DNA from: Nocardioides sp. Iso805N
GTDB lineage: Bacteria; Actinomycetota; Actinomycetes; Propionibacteriales; Nocardioidaceae
Length of the DNA stretch: 64,000 nucleotides
NCBI RefSeq assembly: GCF_000364605.1
Contig: NZ_KB822583.1
Span: 1-64,000, forward strand
Direction of reading: 5' to 3'
Part shown: piece by piece, positions 16,720 to 24,565 of the stretch
Layout: the number at the start of each line of letters is the position of its first letter
Numbering within the stretch: the first letter of the stretch is position 1
Made by a program: the position numbers and the translations under genes
Notes under the pieces: generated by a model
Seen by the model: only the letters and a program-made list of their open reading frames with translations
What the model was told of the DNA's origin: nothing
The model's database searches: none

Positions 16720-17011
16720 ATGGCGTACTGGTTCAAGCGCCGCCGCTACGGCTGGGGGTTCACGCCCTGCCGGTGGCAGGGCCCAGCCCTGCCGGTGGCA
16801 GGGCTGGGCGCTCACGGCGGCGTTCCTCGTGCTGGTCGTCGTGCCCGCCCTGGTCCTGCCGAGTGCCGGTGGTGCCGGCCTCACCGTCGCGTACGTCGCC
16901 TACGTCGTGGTCGTGGTGCTGCTCTTCATCGCGATCGCCGTCGCCACGGGCCCGAGGCCGCGCTGGCGCTGGGGCACGTCGCCGGGCGACGACCCGCACG
17001 AGGACTTCTGA
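16720..17011 (+). pseudogene. Small conserved membrane protein broken by a 22-bp duplication
   Basis: Translation starts at ATG 16720 (TAGGGT at 16708-16713, six bases away) and reads MAYWFKRRRYGWGFTPCRWQG, the conserved N-terminus of a small actinobacterial membrane protein. A second copy of a 19-bp palindromic block, offset 22 bp, then shifts the frame. After the second copy the expected continuation (WALTAAFLVLVVVPALVLPS and a second helix YVAYVVVVVLLFIAIAVA) resumes in another frame and ends at TGA 17009-17011. Removing 22 bp restores one 80-90 residue protein with two membrane helices. Either a true mutation or an assembly error. Confidence 0.8.
16764..16804. repeat. Direct repeat of a palindromic block (22-bp offset)
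   Basis: The 19-bp block 16764-16782 is repeated exactly at 16786-16804. The right part, 16783-16809, also forms a 12-bp perfect inverted repeat around GGT. The arrangement is typical of slippage at a hairpin. Confidence 0.9.
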
Positions 17012-17075
17012 GCGGAGCCGCCGCGAGGCCTGCCCGCTGCGATCGCGACGACCGGCCGCCGTTAGGCTCCCGCGC

Positions 17076-17618
17076 ATGGCACGACCGATCACCATCCTCG
17101 TCGAGGGCGACTCCGACAAGGCCGCCGTGGAGACCCTCGCCCCGCGCTACGGCATCGACCTCGGCGACGAGACCATCGAGGTGGTGAGCATGGGCGGCGC
17201 CGGCAACGCCGGCCGGTTCATCGCGGAGAAGGCGGGGGCCGGCCGCCGCGTCGGTGGTCTCTACGACGAGGCCGAGGAGCGTTTCTTCGCCCGTGCCCTC
17301 AATCGCCAGGAGGGCGAGGACCTGAGCCGGCAGGGGTTCTTCGCCTGCCGCCGTGACCTGGAGGAGGAGCTGGTCCGGGCGCTCGGCGTCGCGGCGGTGA
17401 CCGAGCTGCTCGAGGGCAAGGGCGACCTGTCGGGCTTCCGCGCCTTCCAGAACCAGGACGCGCACCGGGCTGACGAGGCGGCCGAGCAGCTGCGGCGCTT
17501 CATCGGCGCCAACGGCGGGCGCAAACGGACCTACGCCGCCGCGATGGCCGACGTCGTACCGCTGGAGGCGATCCCCGAGCCGCTGGAGGGCCTGCTGAGC
17601 TGGATCTGGAGCGCATGA
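17076..17618 (+). CDS. Stand-alone TOPRIM-domain protein
   Basis: 180 residues from ATG 17076; TAGGCT at 17063-17068 lies seven bases upstream. The opening [18 protein letters not shown] gives the TOPRIM Glu strand, then [14 protein letters not shown] and [17 protein letters not shown] with the acidic pair. This is the OLD-nuclease/RecR-type TOPRIM fold, which handles nucleic-acid phosphodiesters with Mg2+. No ATPase or helicase domain is attached. It overlaps rnhA by four bases (ATGA), suggesting a joint role in nucleic-acid processing; the substrate is unknown. Confidence 0.8.
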   Translation: MARPITILVEGDSDKAAVETLAPRYGIDLGDETIEVVSMGGAGNAGRFIAEKAGAGRRVGGLYDEAEERFFARALNRQEGEDLSRQGFFACRRDLEEELVRALGVAAVTELLEGKGDLSGFRAFQNQDAHRADEAAEQLRRFIGANGGRKRTYAAAMADVVPLEAIPEPLEGLLSWIWSA

Positions 17619-18082
17619 GCGCCGCTGGCGAGACGGGCGACATCGTCACCATCCACACCGATGGCGGCTGCCGGCCGAACCCCGGGCCGGGTGGCTGGGG
17701 CGCCGTGCTCCGGTTCGGGACGCACGTCCGCGAGCTGTACGGCGCCGAGCCCGACTCGACCACCAACAACCGGATGGAGCTGACCGCGCCGATCATGGCG
17801 CTGGAGACGCTCAACCGGCCGTGCGAGGTGCACGTCTTCACCGACAGCACCTACGTGCGCAGTGGCATCACCTCGTGGCTGGCGGGATGGAAGCGCAACG
17901 GCTGGAAGACCTCCACCAAGCAGCCGGTGAAGAACGCCGACCTGTGGCAGCGGCTGGAGACGGCGTGCGAACGGCACCAGGTGGAGTGGTTCTGGGTGAA
18001 GGGGCATGCCGGCGTGGCCGACAACGAGCTCGCCGACCAGCTCGCCACCCGCGGGGTCGAGGAGGCCTCGGCCCGCTCATGA
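17615..18082 (+). CDS. rnhA: Ribonuclease HI
   Basis: 155 residues, the normal size. The four catalytic acids are in place: Asp in [20 protein letters not shown], Glu in [13 protein letters not shown], Asp in HVFTDSTYV and Asp in [12 protein letters not shown], with the His of VKGHAG. The basic handle WKRNGWKT is present. It cuts RNA in RNA-DNA hybrids. It is the middle gene of a three-gene operon with four-base overlaps on both sides. Confidence 0.97.
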   Translation: MSAAGETGDIVTIHTDGGCRPNPGPGGWGAVLRFGTHVRELYGAEPDSTTNNRMELTAPIMALETLNRPCEVHVFTDSTYVRSGITSWLAGWKRNGWKTSTKQPVKNADLWQRLETACERHQVEWFWVKGHAGVADNELADQLATRGVEEASARS

Positions 18083-18555
18083 CCGCGCTGCGTCAGGCAC
18101 GTCCCGAGGAGGCGGCGCTGATCTCCGACCTGGCGCTGCGCTCCAAGGCCCACTGGGGGTACGACGCCGCCTTCCTCGAGGCCTGCCGCGCCGAGCTGAC
18201 CTGGACCGCCGAGCAGTGCGGGAGCGGCGACGTGGTGCTCGCCGAGCGGGACGGACTGGTGGTCGGCTTCTACGCGCTCGGCGTCGGCGCGGCCCCGGAC
18301 CGAGGCGAGCTGGACGCCTGCTTCGTGGAGCCGGCGGTGATCGGGAGCGGCGTCGGCGGCGTACTCCTGCGGGGTGCGCTCGCCGAGGCGCGGCGCCGGG
18401 CCTGGCGCCTGCTCGCGCTCGACGCGGACCCTGGCGCGGCGGGCTTCTACCTGCGCCATGGAGCCCGCCGGGTGGGCGAGGTGCCGAGCGGCTCGGTGCC
18501 GGGTCGGATGCTGCCGCGCCTGGAGTTCGTGCTCAGCGGCTCCGCGGACGCGTGA
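18079..18555 (+). CDS. GNAT-family N-acetyltransferase
   Basis: 158 residues from ATG 18079, overlapping the rnhA stop (ATGA). It has the GNAT layout: [20 protein letters not shown], then [36 protein letters not shown] (the acetyl-CoA pyrophosphate loop, here VIGSGVGG) and [20 protein letters not shown]. Substrate unknown. Its last 23 bp overlap the end of the convergent phosphatase gene. Confidence 0.88.
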   Translation: MTALRQARPEEAALISDLALRSKAHWGYDAAFLEACRAELTWTAEQCGSGDVVLAERDGLVVGFYALGVGAAPDRGELDACFVEPAVIGSGVGGVLLRGALAEARRRAWRLLALDADPGAAGFYLRHGARRVGEVPSGSVPGRMLPRLEFVLSGSADA

Positions 18556-20158
18556 GGGTGAAGGTCTCGAACGGCGTCAGCGTCCCGTAGGGGCCGCCGA
18601 CCTCGTAGTAGGTCACCGCGATCGTCGTGTGCCCGCCCGGCCGGCCCGGGTCGACGTCGAACGAGGCGAACCCGTAGGAGTGCGCCACGTCGCGGGTGCC
18701 GGCCCACGGAGCATCCTCGGTGACGTACGTCGGCGTGCCGTGCGTGACGGTGCCGGGCGCGGCACTGGGGCGGTCGGAGACCGAGACGATCACGCGGCAC
18801 TGCGGCGGGTCGAACAGCAGCTGGTTGGACGGCGCCGACGTGCCGCCACCGCCGATGATCATGTGCACGGTGCCCTGGGTGGTGTCGACGACGTCGAGCT
18901 TCGACACGGTCGGGATCGGCGTGCGGGTCTGGTTCGGCTGCTGGCCGCGGATCGCCTTGGAGCGCTCGTAGTGGTGCTCGTGCCCGGCGACCACGAGGTC
19001 CACGCCGTAGGCGTCGAACAGTGGCAGCCACTCCTCCCGGATCCCGAGGTCGGCGCCGTTGAAGTTGTTGGCCGTCGAGATCGCCACCTGGTGCATGCAC
19101 ACGACGATCCAGTCGATGTCGCGATCGTTCCGCGCGGCGCGCAGGGTGCGCTCCAGCCAGGCCTTCTGCGCGCCGTGCGAGTAGCCGAGCACGCGGTTGT
19201 CGCCGCCGTCCTGGAGGCAGACGTCGTCGTTGGCGAGGAAGACGAAGCGCACCGCCCCGACGGTGATGGCGTACCAGAGCCCGGCCGTCTCGCCGGTCTG
19301 GCCGTCCTGACGCGGGAGATCGAAGTAGGTCTGGTAGGCCGTGTAACCGATCGCTCCATTGCCGAGCTCGTTCTCGTGGTTGCCCGGCGAGGGCTGCCAC
19401 GCGCGGTGCCGCGCCGAACGGGTGTTGTTGTTCCAGAAGTCCGACCAGGTCCGGACCCGGTCGGTGGCCAGGTTGGCGTAGCAGAGGTCGCCGTTGAACA
19501 GGTGCAGCAGCGGCTCCACGCTCTCCACCCCGGCAGTGGTGTCGCCCGCGGCGGGGGAGCCGAGGTTGTCGTTGACGTAGGTCGTGCCGGACAACTTGCC
19601 GACCGTAGGCGTGCCCTGATCACCGAAGCTGGTGAAGCGGAAGGCCGCGCGGCCCCGGGGTGCGGTGCGGAAGGTCCCGAACTCGGGCTTCGCGCCGTCG
19701 TGGGTGGCCAGGTACATGTACGACGTGTCCGGCTTCAGCCCGCGCAGCCGGGCGTGGTGGGCGTGCACCACGGTGCCCGACTTCGCGTCGGTGTACGACG
19801 CCACCTCGGCACTCACCGCCCGCTCGAACTCGCCGCCGTCGCGGGCGATCAGCACCCGCGGGTTCCGCACTGTCTCAATCGCGTGCCAGGTCACGCTGAC
19901 CTGGGTGGCGGCATCCGTGCCGAAGCCCACGTGCAGGCCGGCGACCGGCGGCACCGGCGTCGGTCGGGCGCCCGCGCGGCCGGTCGTGGCCGCGGTAGCG
20001 GCGCTCGCGGTGGCGGCACCGGTGGCACCGGTGGGAGAGGACGCCTTCGGCGTACCGGCGCTGGCCAGGCCGCCGCTGGCGACCACCGCTCCGGTGGCGC
20101 CGAGGGCGGCGAGAAGACTGCGGCGGGTGAGGTCGGAGCCCCGAGAAGTGTCGGACAT
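18533..20158 (-). CDS. Tat-exported purple acid phosphatase-like metallophosphoesterase
   Basis: 541 residues from ATG 20158. The start is followed by LTRRSLLAALGATGAVVASG, a twin-arginine signal. An N-terminal fibronectin-like domain (residues about 75-170: PPVAGLHVGFGTDAATQVSV and HHARLRGLKPDTSYMYLAT) precedes a metallophosphatase domain with TSFGDQGT, FNGDLCYANL, SPGNHENELG, VCMHQVAIS and VAGHEHHYER, all five metal-site blocks. It should hydrolyse phosphate esters outside the cell, giving phosphate. No pho-type operator was identified. Confidence 0.93.
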   Translation of the reverse strand: MSDTSRGSDLTRRSLLAALGATGAVVASGGLASAGTPKASSPTGATGAATASAATAATTGRAGARPTPVPPVAGLHVGFGTDAATQVSVTWHAIETVRNPRVLIARDGGEFERAVSAEVASYTDAKSGTVVHAHHARLRGLKPDTSYMYLATHDGAKPEFGTFRTAPRGRAAFRFTSFGDQGTPTVGKLSGTTYVNDNLGSPAAGDTTAGVESVEPLLHLFNGDLCYANLATDRVRTWSDFWNNNTRSARHRAWQPSPGNHENELGNGAIGYTAYQTYFDLPRQDGQTGETAGLWYAITVGAVRFVFLANDDVCLQDGGDNRVLGYSHGAQKAWLERTLRAARNDRDIDWIVVCMHQVAISTANNFNGADLGIREEWLPLFDAYGVDLVVAGHEHHYERSKAIRGQQPNQTRTPIPTVSKLDVVDTTQGTVHMIIGGGGTSAPSNQLLFDPPQCRVIVSVSDRPSAAPGTVTHGTPTYVTEDAPWAGTRDVAHSYGFASFDVDPGRPGGHTTIAVTYYEVGGPYGTLTPFETFTLTRPRSR

Positions 20159-20296
20159 GGTCCGAACCTGCCGCCCTGACCCAGGTGCTCGGGCCAACCC
20201 TGGTTGAACTCTGGTTGAAGGGTAGGTCCCGGGACCGGTCCTGCTGAGCCCGGAGTTCGTGCTCGATGCTCAGCCGTCCGTGCCAAGATCGGGGTC

Positions 20297-21970
20297 ATGA
20301 CGCAGGCCGAGACTCAACGAGCAGACATCATCGTCGTCGGTGCCGGACTGGCCGGCCTGGTGGCGGCGGCGGAGGCCGCCGACGCCGGTAGGTCGGTGCT
20401 GATCGTGGACCAGGAGCCGGAGCAGTCGCTCGGCGGGCAGGCGTTCTGGAGTCTGGGGGGACTGTTCCTGGTCGACAGCTCCGAGCAGCGCCGGATGGGG
20501 ATCAAGGACTCCCTGGACCTGGCGACGCAGGACTGGATGGGCAGCGCCCAGTTCGACCGGGACGAGGACCTGTGGCCGCGGCGCTGGGCGGAGGCCTACC
20601 TCGACTTCGCGCACGGCGAGAAGCGCGCATGGCTGCACCAGATGGGCCACCGGTTCTTCCCGGTCGTGGGCTGGGCCGAGCGCGGCGACGGACGCGCCGA
20701 CGGCCATGGCAACTCGGTGCCGCGCTTCCACATCACCTGGGGGACCGGGCCGGGTGTGGTGGCGCCCTTCGAGCGGCGGGTGCGCGAGCACGCCCAGGCC
20801 GGGCGGATCAGGTTCGCCTTCCGCCACCGGGTCGACGAGGTCATCGTCGAGGACGGTACGGCGACGGGCGTGCGCGGCCGGGTCCTGGAGGCCAGCTCGA
20901 TCCAGCGGGGCCAGGCGTCCTCGCGGGTGGAGGTCGCCGACTTCGAGCTGCGCGCGCAGGCGATCATCGTGACCTCGGGCGGGATCGGAGGGAACCACGA
21001 CTTGGTCCGCAAGAGCTGGCCGGAGCGACTCGGGACGCCGCCAGCGTCGATGGTCTCCGGCGTACCTGCCCATGTGGACGGGCGGATGGTCGGCATCACC
21101 GAAGCGACAGGTGCGCGGGTGATCAACCGCGACCGGATGTGGCACTACGTGGAGGGCATCCGCAACTGGGACCCGATCTGGGCGAACCACGGCATCCGGA
21201 TCCTGCCGGGGCCCTCGTCGCTGTGGCTCGACGCGACCGGTCGTCGGCTGCCGGCGCCCAACTTCCCCGGCTTCGACACGCTCGGCACGCTCAAGGTGCT
21301 GCGCGAGAGCGGCTACGACTACTCCTGGTTCGTGCTGACCCAGAAGATCATCGAGAAGGAGTTCGCCCTCTCCGGCTCCGAGCAGAACCCGGACCTGACC
21401 GGGAAGTCGGTGCGCGGGGTCATCGACCGCGCCCGCAAGGGTCCCGGCCCGGTCGAGGCGTTCAAGCAGTACGGCGAGGACTTCGTGGTCGCCGACTCGC
21501 TCGGCGAGCTGGTCGCGGGGATGAACAAGCTCGCCGCCAACGACCCGTCGGGTCCGGCCATCGACGAGCGCGAGCTGCGCCGACTGATCGAGGCCCGCGA
21601 CCGCCAGATCGAGAACCCCTTCGCCAAGGACGCGCAGATCACCGCGATGTACGCCGCGCGGCACTACCGCGGCGACAAGCTCTCCCGCGTGGCCAAGCCG
21701 CACCAGCTCCTCGACCCGGCCAACGGCCCGCTGATCGCGGTCAAGCTGCACATCCTCTCCCGCAAGACGCTCGGCGGCCTGGAGACCGACCTCTCCGGGA
21801 GGTGCCTGACCGCGGCCGGAACCCCGTTGCCGGGCCTCTATGCGGCAGGCGAGGTCAACGGCTTCGGCGGAGGCGGAATGATGGGCTACAACGCGCTCGA
21901 GGGGACGTTCCTCGGCGGCTGCCTGTTCAGCGGCCGCACTGCCGGCCGCGCCGCGGCCGCAGCGGTCTGA
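20297..21970 (+). CDS. FAD-binding dehydrogenase (KstD/fumarate-reductase flavoprotein type)
   Basis: 557 residues. The N-terminus has the dinucleotide fold DIIVVGAGLAGLVAAAEAAD and the typical SLGGQAFWSLGG. Further on are QAIIVTSGGIGGNHDLVRKS and LPGLYAAGEVNGFGGGGMMG, and close to the end YNALEGTFLGGCLFSGRTAG. This matches the COG3573 oxidoreductase group, related to 3-ketosteroid dehydrogenase. A -10-like CAAGAT lies seven bases before ATG. The Rieske protein 23 bp downstream may carry electrons for it; this is inferred from adjacency only. Confidence 0.9.
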   Translation: MTQAETQRADIIVVGAGLAGLVAAAEAADAGRSVLIVDQEPEQSLGGQAFWSLGGLFLVDSSEQRRMGIKDSLDLATQDWMGSAQFDRDEDLWPRRWAEAYLDFAHGEKRAWLHQMGHRFFPVVGWAERGDGRADGHGNSVPRFHITWGTGPGVVAPFERRVREHAQAGRIRFAFRHRVDEVIVEDGTATGVRGRVLEASSIQRGQASSRVEVADFELRAQAIIVTSGGIGGNHDLVRKSWPERLGTPPASMVSGVPAHVDGRMVGITEATGARVINRDRMWHYVEGIRNWDPIWANHGIRILPGPSSLWLDATGRRLPAPNFPGFDTLGTLKVLRESGYDYSWFVLTQKIIEKEFALSGSEQNPDLTGKSVRGVIDRARKGPGPVEAFKQYGEDFVVADSLGELVAGMNKLAANDPSGPAIDERELRRLIEARDRQIENPFAKDAQITAMYAARHYRGDKLSRVAKPHQLLDPANGPLIAVKLHILSRKTLGGLETDLSGRCLTAAGTPLPGLYAAGEVNGFGGGGMMGYNALEGTFLGGCLFSGRTAGRAAAAAV

Positions 21971-21993
21971 GCGTCTCGTACCGAAGGAGCTTG

Positions 21994-22335
21994 ATGAGCA
22001 CCGGAATCCGCGTCGCCGCCCTTGACGACATCGCCATCGGGGAGGGGCTCGCGATCTCCAGCGACCTCACCGGCACCGAGGACGACATCGCGCTGCTGCG
22101 CGATGACGACGGCACCGTCTACGCACTCAACGACACCTGCACCCACGCGGTCGCGTCGCTGTCGGACGGTTGGGTGGAGGACGGCGCCGTCGAGTGCCCC
22201 GTGCACGCCTCGCGGTTCTGCCTCAAGAACGGCAAGGTGATGGGTCTGCCGGCCACGGTCGACACCGTCGCCCACCGGGTCGAGGTGCGCGACGGAGAGG
22301 TCTACCTCTTCCCGGGGGAGCAGCCCGAGGAGTGA
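21994..22335 (+). CDS. Rieske [2Fe-2S] ferredoxin
   Basis: 113 residues. The cluster motif is DTCTHAVASLSDGWVEDG and CPVHASRFCLKNGKVMG, the CxH...CxxH pattern with 17 residues between, as in dioxygenase-type and NirD-like Rieske proteins. AAGGAG at 21984-21989 sits four bases from ATG 21994. It is a soluble one-electron carrier and probably serves the upstream flavoprotein or an oxygenase elsewhere. Confidence 0.93.
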   Translation: MSTGIRVAALDDIAIGEGLAISSDLTGTEDDIALLRDDDGTVYALNDTCTHAVASLSDGWVEDGAVECPVHASRFCLKNGKVMGLPATVDTVAHRVEVRDGEVYLFPGEQPEE

Positions 22336-22344
22336 CCGGCCGCC

Positions 22345-22442
22345 GAGCTTGTCGAGGCGCCTCGACAGGCTCGGGGCCTCGACAGGCTCGGTGCCTCGAC
22401 AGGCTCGGTGCCTCGACAGGCTCGGTGCCTCGACGGGCTCGG
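22345..22442. repeat. 17-bp tandem array of the GAGCYTGTCGAGGC repeat family
   Basis: CCTCGACAGGCTCGG starts at 22360, 22377, 22394, 22411 and 22428, an exact 17-bp period; the last copy has one change. The first copy is preceded by an inverted copy (GAGCTTGTCGAGG, 22346-22358), so the left end can form a hairpin. The array separates the Rieske gene from the convergent SMR gene and probably terminates both. Confidence 0.9.
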
Positions 22443-22454
22443 CGACCGAGGCGG

Positions 22455-22793
22455 TCAGGCGTGCGAGCTGCTCGCGTTGAGGGCGACCACGCCGCCGACG
22501 ATCGCCACCATGGCGACCACCTTGAGCAACGACATGTGCTCGCCGTAGGCGAGGTAGCCGATGACGGCGACCGCGACGGTGCCCAGGCCCGCCCAGGTGG
22601 CGTAGGTGACCCCGAGGGGCAGGGTCTTGACGACCACGGAGAGCAGCCAGGTGGCGGCGGCGTACCCGGCGACGACCAGCACGGACCAGCCGAAGTTGTG
22701 GAAGGAGTCGGTTCGCGGGATGGCGGCGGTGGCGCCGACCTCGAAGCCGATGGCCGTCATCAGTAGAACTACTGCGACGAACACGATTCTCAC
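22455..22793 (-). CDS. SMR-family small multidrug/guanidinium exporter
   Basis: 112 residues with four hydrophobic helices. The essential membrane Glu is in LLMTAIGFEVGATAAI (helix 1), with GVTYATWAGLGTVAVAVIGY (helix 3, the packing and kinked helix) and a C-terminal dimer helix VVAMVAIVGGVVALN. The WAGLG motif is the usual SMR mark. It works as an antiparallel dimer exchanging protons for cations. The divergent TetR gene with a palindrome between suggests ligand-induced expression. Confidence 0.92.
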   Translation of the reverse strand: MRIVFVAVVLLMTAIGFEVGATAAIPRTDSFHNFGWSVLVVAGYAAATWLLSVVVKTLPLGVTYATWAGLGTVAVAVIGYLAYGEHMSLLKVVAMVAIVGGVVALNASSSHA

Positions 22794-22844
22794 GACACTT
22801 TCTTGGTATTTGTATGAAGCGCTCGCTACATATTACCCCGCCAG

Positions 22845-22860
22845 CGTAGCACCTGCTACG
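22845..22860. promoter_or_regulatory. Probable TetR operator
   Basis: CGTAGC and GCTACG arms flank ACCT in the 88-bp gap between the SMR and TetR genes. A related half-site (CGCTAC) occurs at 22823-22828 and at 22866-22871. TACCAT at 22869-22874 is a probable -10 for the TetR gene, seven bases from its ATG. Confidence 0.6.
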
Positions 22861-22881
22861 GATTCCGCTACCATTTCGCCC

Positions 22882-23436
22882 ATGTCACGACGAGAGGCGC
22901 TGCTGGACCAGGTCACCGACCACGTCCTCGCGCATGGACTCATCGGGCTGACGCTTCGCCCGGTCGCCGCTGCGATCGGGACCAGCGACCGGATGCTGCT
23001 TTACCACTTCCACAGCCGTGACGAGCTCGTCGCCGCCGTGGTCGCCCGGGCCTCCGACCGCGGCGTCGCCTCGGTGGACGCACTCCCGCCCGTGGACGGC
23101 GTCCGAGCCGGGGTCAACCGGCTGTGGCAGGCGTTCCTCGGCGCCCCGATGCACGGCTTCCTGGACGTCTACTGCCAGGCCGCCGCCAGCGGCCTGATCG
23201 GCCGGGAGCCCTACCTCTCGGTGGTGCGCGAGGCCAACGAGCGCTGGGCCGAGGCCCTGGAGCGGTACCTGGTGCGCTGCGGCGCACCCCTGGACCGGGT
23301 CACGCGGGTCGTCACGCTGGTGGACTCCTCGCTCTTCGGGTTCCACCTGGACCTGGCGACCGACAAGCCCGCCGAGCTGATCCGCGGTGTGGACGACCTC
23401 GCGGTCGCGGCCGCCGCGCTGGCAGCCGCCTCGTGA
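22882..23436 (+). CDS. TetR-family transcriptional regulator
   Basis: 184 residues from ATG 22882. The N-terminal DNA-binding part reads REALLDQVTDHVLAHGLIGL, then LRPVAAAIGTSDRMLLYHFH with SRDELVAAVVARA; the helix-turn-helix and the YHFxSRDEL segment are typical. The C-terminal ligand domain is not specific. I infer control of the divergent SMR exporter and possibly of the DUF1275 gene with which it overlaps (GTGA). Confidence 0.92.
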   Translation: MSRREALLDQVTDHVLAHGLIGLTLRPVAAAIGTSDRMLLYHFHSRDELVAAVVARASDRGVASVDALPPVDGVRAGVNRLWQAFLGAPMHGFLDVYCQAAASGLIGREPYLSVVREANERWAEALERYLVRCGAPLDRVTRVVTLVDSSLFGFHLDLATDKPAELIRGVDDLAVAAAALAAAS

Positions 23437-24146
23437 GTGTGCGGCAGCGGCTGGTCGACGTACCGACCGAGCGGATGCACCTGTGGCTGATGCTGGTGCT
23501 GACCTTCACCACCGGCATCAACGACGCGGTCGGCTACCTGGGCCTGGACAAGGTCTTCACCGGCAACATGACCGGCAACGTGGTCGTCCTCGGCATGGCC
23601 GTCGTCGGAGGTTCGGGACTGCCCATCGTGGGACCTGCCCTGGCCCTGGTCGGCTTCATGGTCGGCGCGGCGCTCGCCGGTCGGCTGCTGCGCAGCGGCA
23701 CCCGGAGCTGGCACGGTCGGACGACAGCGGTCTTCGCCTCGGTCGCCCTGCTCATGCTCGTGCTGGGGACCACGCTCCTCCTGGTCGGCGACGACCCGTC
23801 GCGCCCGGTCGGTGTCACCGTCACCACCACGGCGGCGCTGGCGATGGGACTGCAGGCGGCGGCCGCACGGCTGATCGCGGTCAAGGACGTCACCACCGTC
23901 GTGGTGACCTCGACGATCACCGGCCTGGCGGCCGACCTCGGCAGCGGCAAGCACGACGGCGCCGCCCGACGGGCGGTGGCGGTGGTGGCGATCATCGCCG
24001 GAGCCGCCTCGGGCGCCGCGCTCCTCAAGTGGCACCTCGGTGCCGGCCTCCTGCTGGCCGGCATCGTGATCGCCCTGGCGACCTGGGTCGGGGACCTGCA
24101 CGACCGCGCCCGACTGGCGACTGACGACGTCCCGATCCGAGCCTGA
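23433..24146 (+). CDS. DUF1275 (YoaK-type) membrane protein
   Basis: 237 residues from GTG 23433, overlapping the TetR stop. The signature FTTGINDAVGYLGLDKVFTG with NMTGNVVVLGMAV identifies the family, followed by about five more helices including GLQAAAARLIAVKDVTTVVV and TSTITGLAADL. Function unknown; the family is often near regulators of efflux. Coupling to the TetR gene suggests shared control. Confidence 0.9.
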   Translation: MSVRQRLVDVPTERMHLWLMLVLTFTTGINDAVGYLGLDKVFTGNMTGNVVVLGMAVVGGSGLPIVGPALALVGFMVGAALAGRLLRSGTRSWHGRTTAVFASVALLMLVLGTTLLLVGDDPSRPVGVTVTTTAALAMGLQAAAARLIAVKDVTTVVVTSTITGLAADLGSGKHDGAARRAVAVVAIIAGAASGAALLKWHLGAGLLLAGIVIALATWVGDLHDRARLATDDVPIRA

Positions 24147-24161
24147 GGAAAGGCCGATTCG

Positions 24162-24527
24162 TCAGAGGGTGAGGGTGAAGGCCAGCAGCACGGCGACCAT
24201 CACGACCGCCGCGGTCAGCAGCCAGCCGAGGGAGAAGTGGGGAAGCGGCTGGCGCAGCCGCATCGCCCGCTCGACCCGCGCCCAGCGCACGTAGGCGAGC
24301 ACGGTGCAGACGGCACCGACGATCAGGAGCAGTACGACGACGAGACCGCGCAACCACGACGACGTTGGCAGCTGCAGCGAGTGCAGCGCGACGGCGCCCG
24401 CGAGCATGGCCAGTGCGGTCCGGACCCATGCAAGGAACGTGCGCTCGTTCGCGAGGCTGAACCGCGGGTCCGGCTCCTCGCCGACGTCGTAGACGAACGA
24501 GGGCTTGCGGGGTGGGTGGGTGGGCAT
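24162..24527 (-). CDS. DUF202 (YidH-type) membrane protein
   Basis: 121 residues. DPRFSLANERTFLAWVRTAL is the DUF202 hallmark, followed by three helices (ALAMLAGAVALHSL, GLVVVLLLIVGAVCTVLAYV and LLTAAVVMVAVLLAFTLTL). Function unknown. It faces away from the thioesterase gene and ends close to the DUF1275 gene. Confidence 0.9.
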   Translation of the reverse strand: MPTHPPRKPSFVYDVGEEPDPRFSLANERTFLAWVRTALAMLAGAVALHSLQLPTSSWLRGLVVVLLLIVGAVCTVLAYVRWARVERAMRLRQPLPHFSLGWLLTAAVVMVAVLLAFTLTL

Positions 24528-24565
24528 GGGTCCATCATGTCGGTGCGGGCGGGTAGGTTGCCGCC

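Noticed and set aside
16720..17011. Programmed frameshift in the small membrane protein
   Set aside because: There is no slippery heptamer, and the shift is fully explained by the 22-bp duplication.
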